From: Burkholderiales bacterium
Lineage (GTDB): Bacteria; Pseudomonadota; Gammaproteobacteria; Burkholderiales; Casimicrobiaceae
DNA length: 8,729 bases
Direction: 5' to 3'
NCBI GenBank assembly: GCA_025354075.1
Contig: JANXNO010000020.1
Coordinates: forward strand, 1-8,729
Shown here: one piece after another, positions 5,857-8,729 of the stretch
How the letters are laid out: every line of letters begins with the position of its first letter
Numbering within the stretch: the stretch's first letter is position 1
The notes under the pieces: model-generated
What the model saw: only the letters and a program-made list of their open reading frames with translations
Database searches by the model: none
What the model was told of the DNA's origin: nothing
Position numbers and translations under genes: made by a program

Positions 5857-6799
5857 TTAGCTTCGCGTCAGCCACCAGCTTCTTCCAGCCGTTGTAGTCA
5901 TGCGCGATAAACGTTGCCAGCCGTTCCGGCCCGCCGGGGGTTAAGTCCACCCCGTCGTTGCTCAGGCGCTCCTGAACGTCCTTATGTGACAGAAATTTCT
6001 GCACTTCAGCATTGAGCCGGTTGACAATCGCCGAAGGTGTTCCCGCCGGTGCAACCAGACCCCAGTAGTTGTAAACCTCAGTGCCATTCGCGCCAGCCTC
6101 CTTCATCGTCGGCACGTCAGGCATCAGTGAAGAGCGCTTGTCGCCGGTGACTGCCAGCGCACGTGCCTTGCCGCCCTTGATATGAGGCAACACAGCGGGA
6201 ATGGTGCCGGTGAGCAGCGCGATTGATCCACCCAACAAATCTGTGGTCGCTGGCGCAATGCCTTTGTACGGCACATGCAGAATGTCGGTACCGGTTTTCA
6301 ACTTGAAAAGCTCAAGCGCCAGATGATTGACTCCGCCCGCGCCCGCGCTTCCGTACGCGAGTTTGCCAGGGTTAGCTTGAGCGAACGCGATCATTTCGCG
6401 CATACTGGCAAACGGGGCTTGCGCATTGGCGATCCACACCAGCGGGCCTGCGGCAATCAGTGCGATGGGTGTGAACTGTTTGACCGGGTCGTAATTCGCA
6501 ACGGTTGGCGTCGCGGCGGCAACCGTGGTGAATGGCGAGGCCACAAACAGCAAGGTGTAACCATCCGGCGCGGCGCTTGCAACAAATTGAGTGCCAATTG
6601 CCCCGCTGGCTCCCACCCGGTTTTCTACGATAACCGGTTGCTTCAACTGCTCTTCCAGCTTTTGGGCCGTGAACCGCGCGACCGCATCAGTGCCCGCACC
6701 CGCTGCAAACGGCACAATAATTTTGATCGGCTTGTCGGGATAGTCAGCCATGGCAGACGCGGCAAACAGAATACACAGAGCGGGGAGAAGTGAGCGCAT
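5846..6799 (-). CDS. Bug/TctC family tripartite tricarboxylate transporter substrate-binding protein
   Basis: This is a periplasmic receptor, of the family that binds small carboxylates and related molecules (citrate, dicarboxylates, amino acids, nicotinate) for TctAB-type carriers or for sensing. The 317-residue product has a Sec signal peptide, with hydrophobic residues 4-16 and cleavage probably after Ala18 (AMA|DY). The mature start DYPDKPIKIIVPFAAGAGTD (19-38) is the family hallmark, including the first ligand loop. Other matching blocks are GSAGAGGVNHLALELF (150-165), the VPYKG segment (176-180), the DVPTMKEAG segment (228-236) and APAGTP (250-255). Length is normal. No tctA or tctB lies alongside; orphan receptors of this kind are common in betaproteobacteria. 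The ribosome binding site is weak. The specific ligand cannot be inferred. Confidence 0.93.
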   Translation of the reverse strand: MRSLLPALCILFAASAMADYPDKPIKIIVPFAAGAGTDAVARFTAQKLEEQLKQPVIVENRVGASGAIGTQFVASAAPDGYTLLFVASPFTTVAAATPTVANYDPVKQFTPIALIAAGPLVWIANAQAPFASMREMIAFAQANPGKLAYGSAGAGGVNHLALELFKLKTGTDILHVPYKGIAPATTDLLGGSIALLTGTIPAVLPHIKGGKARALAVTGDKRSSLMPDVPTMKEAGANGTEVYNYWGLVAPAGTPSAIVNRLNAEVQKFLSHKDVQERLSNDGVDLTPGGPERLATFIAHDYNGWKKLVADAKLKVE

Positions 6800-6827
6800 G
6801 GGATGTGGTTTTTGAAACAGCGCGCGG

Positions 6828-6833
6828 ATTGTA
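6828..6833 (-). promoter_or_regulatory. Candidate -10 box for the Bug receptor gene
   Basis: Read on the minus strand this is TACAAT, five of six matches to the -10 consensus. It lies 28 bases upstream of the ATG (6797-6799), giving a short leader of about 20 bases. The -35 region is poor, so confidence is limited. Confidence 0.35.
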
Positions 6834-6847
6834 TCTGCCGCTGTGCA

Positions 6848-6859
6848 CCACTTGAGTGG
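6848..6859. promoter_or_regulatory. Dyad in the divergent intergenic region
   Basis: CCACT and AGTGG form an inverted repeat with a TG centre. On the minus strand it overlaps the expected -35 area of the Bug gene. On the plus strand it lies about 70 bases ahead of the AAA+ gene. A second, offset pair, GCCGC (6837-6841) and GCGGC (6859-6863), flanks it. It could be an operator for a shared regulator, but no regulator gene is in view. The rest of the 128-base gap shows only a poor plus-strand promoter (TTGAGT at 6852 without a good -10). Confidence 0.3.
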
Positions 6860-6927
6860 CGGCTGCGTTACAGTGTCGCTAAATCCAGCCGCATTTTCGC
6901 GCCGACGTGATTAGCAAGGGGAACACC

Positions 6928-8729
6928 ATGTCTGACCTGACTGTGATTGAAAGCTCCGTGATGATCGCCTCCCCGCATGCGCTTCTTGCTGCACCCGTGG
7001 ATCGTTTGTCGTCGCTTTTCGCACTGAAACTGGTGCTCACGTTGGGCCCCAAATTCAACCTGCGCCGCGATATCAATGACGTGATGACGCTCTCTGCGCG
7101 GCACCTGGTGTGGCCGGTGTCCATCGCGCAAAAAGTGCAGAAATTTTTGAGCCATCGCTGCACCGAAATGCCAGCGTGGGCCGGTGTGGCCAAGCTCTCG
7201 CCCGACGAGTTTATCGCGCGGCACGGCGTATGGAACGGCACCTACGACGACACCACCCTCTTCTACTACCTCGACGAATTCTGCAAGCAGAACGGCAAGG
7301 ATGTGCTCGCGCTATTTCGGGGCACCGTTGATGCGCTTGAAAAAATGACGCGCGACGCGCCAATTCGCTTGACCGACAACATCGGCATGCTCGCCAAAGT
7401 GCTCGCGCTCAACGCTGCGGAGACGACGTTGATCAAGTGCGCCGCGCTCGCAAAATGCACACGTGATTTGCGCCCGGTGCTGGTTGATTGCAAAGCAGCG
7501 AGCGCGGCGGAAGCGCATGCGATGCTGGGCGAAGTGGCCAAGGTTTCGCCGAACGATATTGCCGTCGCCCTGAAGCCGGGCGGACGCCTTGAATCGCTTG
7601 CGCTCATTGACACGCCAATTGCTGAACACAACATCACCGATCTCGGCGATTTGATGCGCCTGTCGGATCGTTTGCTGCCGATCCTGCTTGAGCCCTACGA
7701 AACTGAAGCCGCGATGATGGCAGCGTTCACGCGCCCGGCAAAAATGTCGGAGCTGACGCTCGCTGACTACCCGCACGTGGAGGCCGATGCACGCTATCTG
7801 GCAGCACTGCTGAAAACAGCGACCGAGCGCTCTGAAAAAGGCGTGAACGTGCTTATTTATGGCGCGCCAGGAACAGGTAAAACCGAGTTTGCGAAGGTCA
7901 TCACCGCGCTCTCTGGCGCTGAGCTTTATGAAGTGGAATGCTTTGATCGCGAAGGCCAGAGCTTGTCTGGCAAAGAGCGGTATCGCTCGCTGCAGGTGTC
8001 GCAATCGTTCCTGAAAGGTCGCAACAACACGGTGCTTCTGTTTGACGAAGTCGAAGACGTGTTCCCGAGCAATCCGTCAGAAATGCTCAACATGTTTTTG
8101 GGTGATGACAACCATCGCGGCAGCGTAAACGGCAAGGCTTGGGTTAATCAAACGCTTGAAAATAATCCGGTTCCGACAATCTGGATTTCAAATTCGATCA
8201 ACCAGATTGACCCGGCGTATCGCCGTCGCTTTCAGTTTCATCTGGAGCTTAAAAATCCGCCGCAACATGTGCGCGCGAACATCACCAGAAAGCACTTGAC
8301 CGGACTCGATGTCAGCGCCGAATTTGTCGAAAAACTGGCGGCTCGTCGCACGCTGACACCGGCCCAAATCCACGCTGCAGCTCGCTTTGCTCAGCTCACG
8401 CACGGGCAGGTGGAAGACGGCGTTGAAGCGCTTATGCTGAAGCAACTGGAGCGCAGCGACGAGGCGCTCGGGCACAAGGAAGAGAACGACAAGTCGCAAT
8501 ATCGGCCTCTGGTAACCACTTACGACCTGTCGTTACTCAACATCGAAACGCGTCACCCAGTTGAAAAGATCATTGCTGCACTCAAGAACAAGGGCGCAGG
8601 TTCGCTCTGTTTCTTTGGCATGCCGGGCACCGGAAAAACAGCGCTCGGCGAGCACATCGCCAAGTCCATTGAGCGTCCATTGATCATCAAGAAAGCCAGC
8701 GACCTGATGAGCAAATACGTCGGCGAAAC
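6928..8729 (+). CDS. Double AAA+ ATPase with an unassigned N-terminal region (3' end beyond the window)
   Basis: The frame stays open from the ATG at 6928 to the window edge: 600 codons, no stop. AAGGGG (6916-6921) supports this start; an upstream in-frame GTG (6907) is less likely. Residues 1 to about 300 look mostly helical and match no domain I recognise; a WNGTYDD segment lies at 102-108. Module 1 has Walker A GAPGTGKT (312-319), Walker B TVLLFDE (368-374), a sensor-1-like ISNS with Asn422 and candidate arginine fingers in YRRRF (431-435). Where classical members have an aromatic pore loop, it has DREGQSLSGKERY. Module 2 begins with Walker A GMPGTGKT (564-571) and reaches SKYVGE (595-600), a canonical Cdc48/FtsH-type pore loop, where the sequence ends. 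The likely role is ATP-driven remodelling or unfolding of a protein, inferred from the class (COG0464-like). The partner is unknown. No signal peptide is seen, so it is probably cytoplasmic. Confidence 0.88.
   Translation, partial: MSDLTVIESSVMIASPHALLAAPVDRLSSLFALKLVLTLGPKFNLRRDINDVMTLSARHLVWPVSIAQKVQKFLSHRCTEMPAWAGVAKLSPDEFIARHGVWNGTYDDTTLFYYLDEFCKQNGKDVLALFRGTVDALEKMTRDAPIRLTDNIGMLAKVLALNAAETTLIKCAALAKCTRDLRPVLVDCKAASAAEAHAMLGEVAKVSPNDIAVALKPGGRLESLALIDTPIAEHNITDLGDLMRLSDRLLPILLEPYETEAAMMAAFTRPAKMSELTLADYPHVEADARYLAALLKTATERSEKGVNVLIYGAPGTGKTEFAKVITALSGAELYEVECFDREGQSLSGKERYRSLQVSQSFLKGRNNTVLLFDEVEDVFPSNPSEMLNMFLGDDNHRGSVNGKAWVNQTLENNPVPTIWISNSINQIDPAYRRRFQFHLELKNPPQHVRANITRKHLTGLDVSAEFVEKLAARRTLTPAQIHAAARFAQLTHGQVEDGVEALMLKQLERSDEALGHKEENDKSQYRPLVTTYDLSLLNIETRHPVEKIIAALKNKGAGSLCFFGMPGTGKTALGEHIAKSIERPLIIKKASDLMSKYVGE

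Noticed and set aside
6275..6793. 172-codon plus-strand open frame inside the Bug receptor gene
   Set aside because: It lies entirely antisense to a gene with a signal peptide and all Bug family blocks; its translation has no recognisable domain.
7312..8004. 230-codon minus-strand open frame inside the AAA+ gene
   Set aside because: The plus strand encodes a continuous AAA+ protein here, including Walker A and part of the module 1 core. The reverse frame has no recognisable domain and no ribosome binding site.

Overview
The window looks like ordinary chromosome from a moderately GC-rich betaproteobacterium, probably of the Burkholderiales or a relative. The main hint is the Bug/TctC-type periplasmic binding protein, a family greatly expanded in that group. 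The operon-sized ABC transporter and the protein styles fit this, but there is no rRNA or other decisive marker. No CRISPR array, tRNA, insertion sequence or phage gene is visible.

Layout. (1) 1-642: the 3' part of a selenophosphate synthetase gene (selD), cut by the left edge. (2) 643-924: a non-coding gap with an imperfect inverted repeat and a near-consensus sigma70 promoter (TTGACA-17-TATACA). (3) 925-5345: a complete carbohydrate-type ABC importer operon, in the order ATPase, Tat-exported solute-binding protein, permease, permease. The two permease genes overlap by 4 bases. The other two intercistronic gaps each hold stem-loops, and a short hairpin with a T-run follows the last gene. (4) 5455-5832: a small cysteine-rich DUF2237 protein. 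(5) 5846-6799, minus strand: a Bug/TctC solute receptor, tail to tail with the DUF2237 gene. (6) 6800-6927: a divergent intergenic region with a candidate minus-strand -10 box and a small dyad. (7) 6928 to the right edge: the first 600 residues of a protein with two AAA+ ATPase modules behind a roughly 300-residue N-terminal region I cannot assign. This gene runs off the window and has no stop here.

How they work together. The ABC genes form one self-sufficient importer: a receptor in the periplasm, two membrane subunits with EAA loops, and a MalK/UgpC-type ATPase with all its motifs. The substrate cannot be read from sequence; a sugar, polyol or glycerol-phosphate-like compound is the family expectation. 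The selD, DUF2237, Bug and AAA+ genes show no obvious functional link to it or to each other. Bug receptors are often orphans without a tctAB membrane partner nearby, as here. The least understood item is the double AAA+ protein. Its first module lacks a recognisable aromatic pore loop, while its second carries a classical KYVG pore loop just before the sequence ends. I see no clear new multi-gene system, and most of the window is well-known housekeeping and transport.
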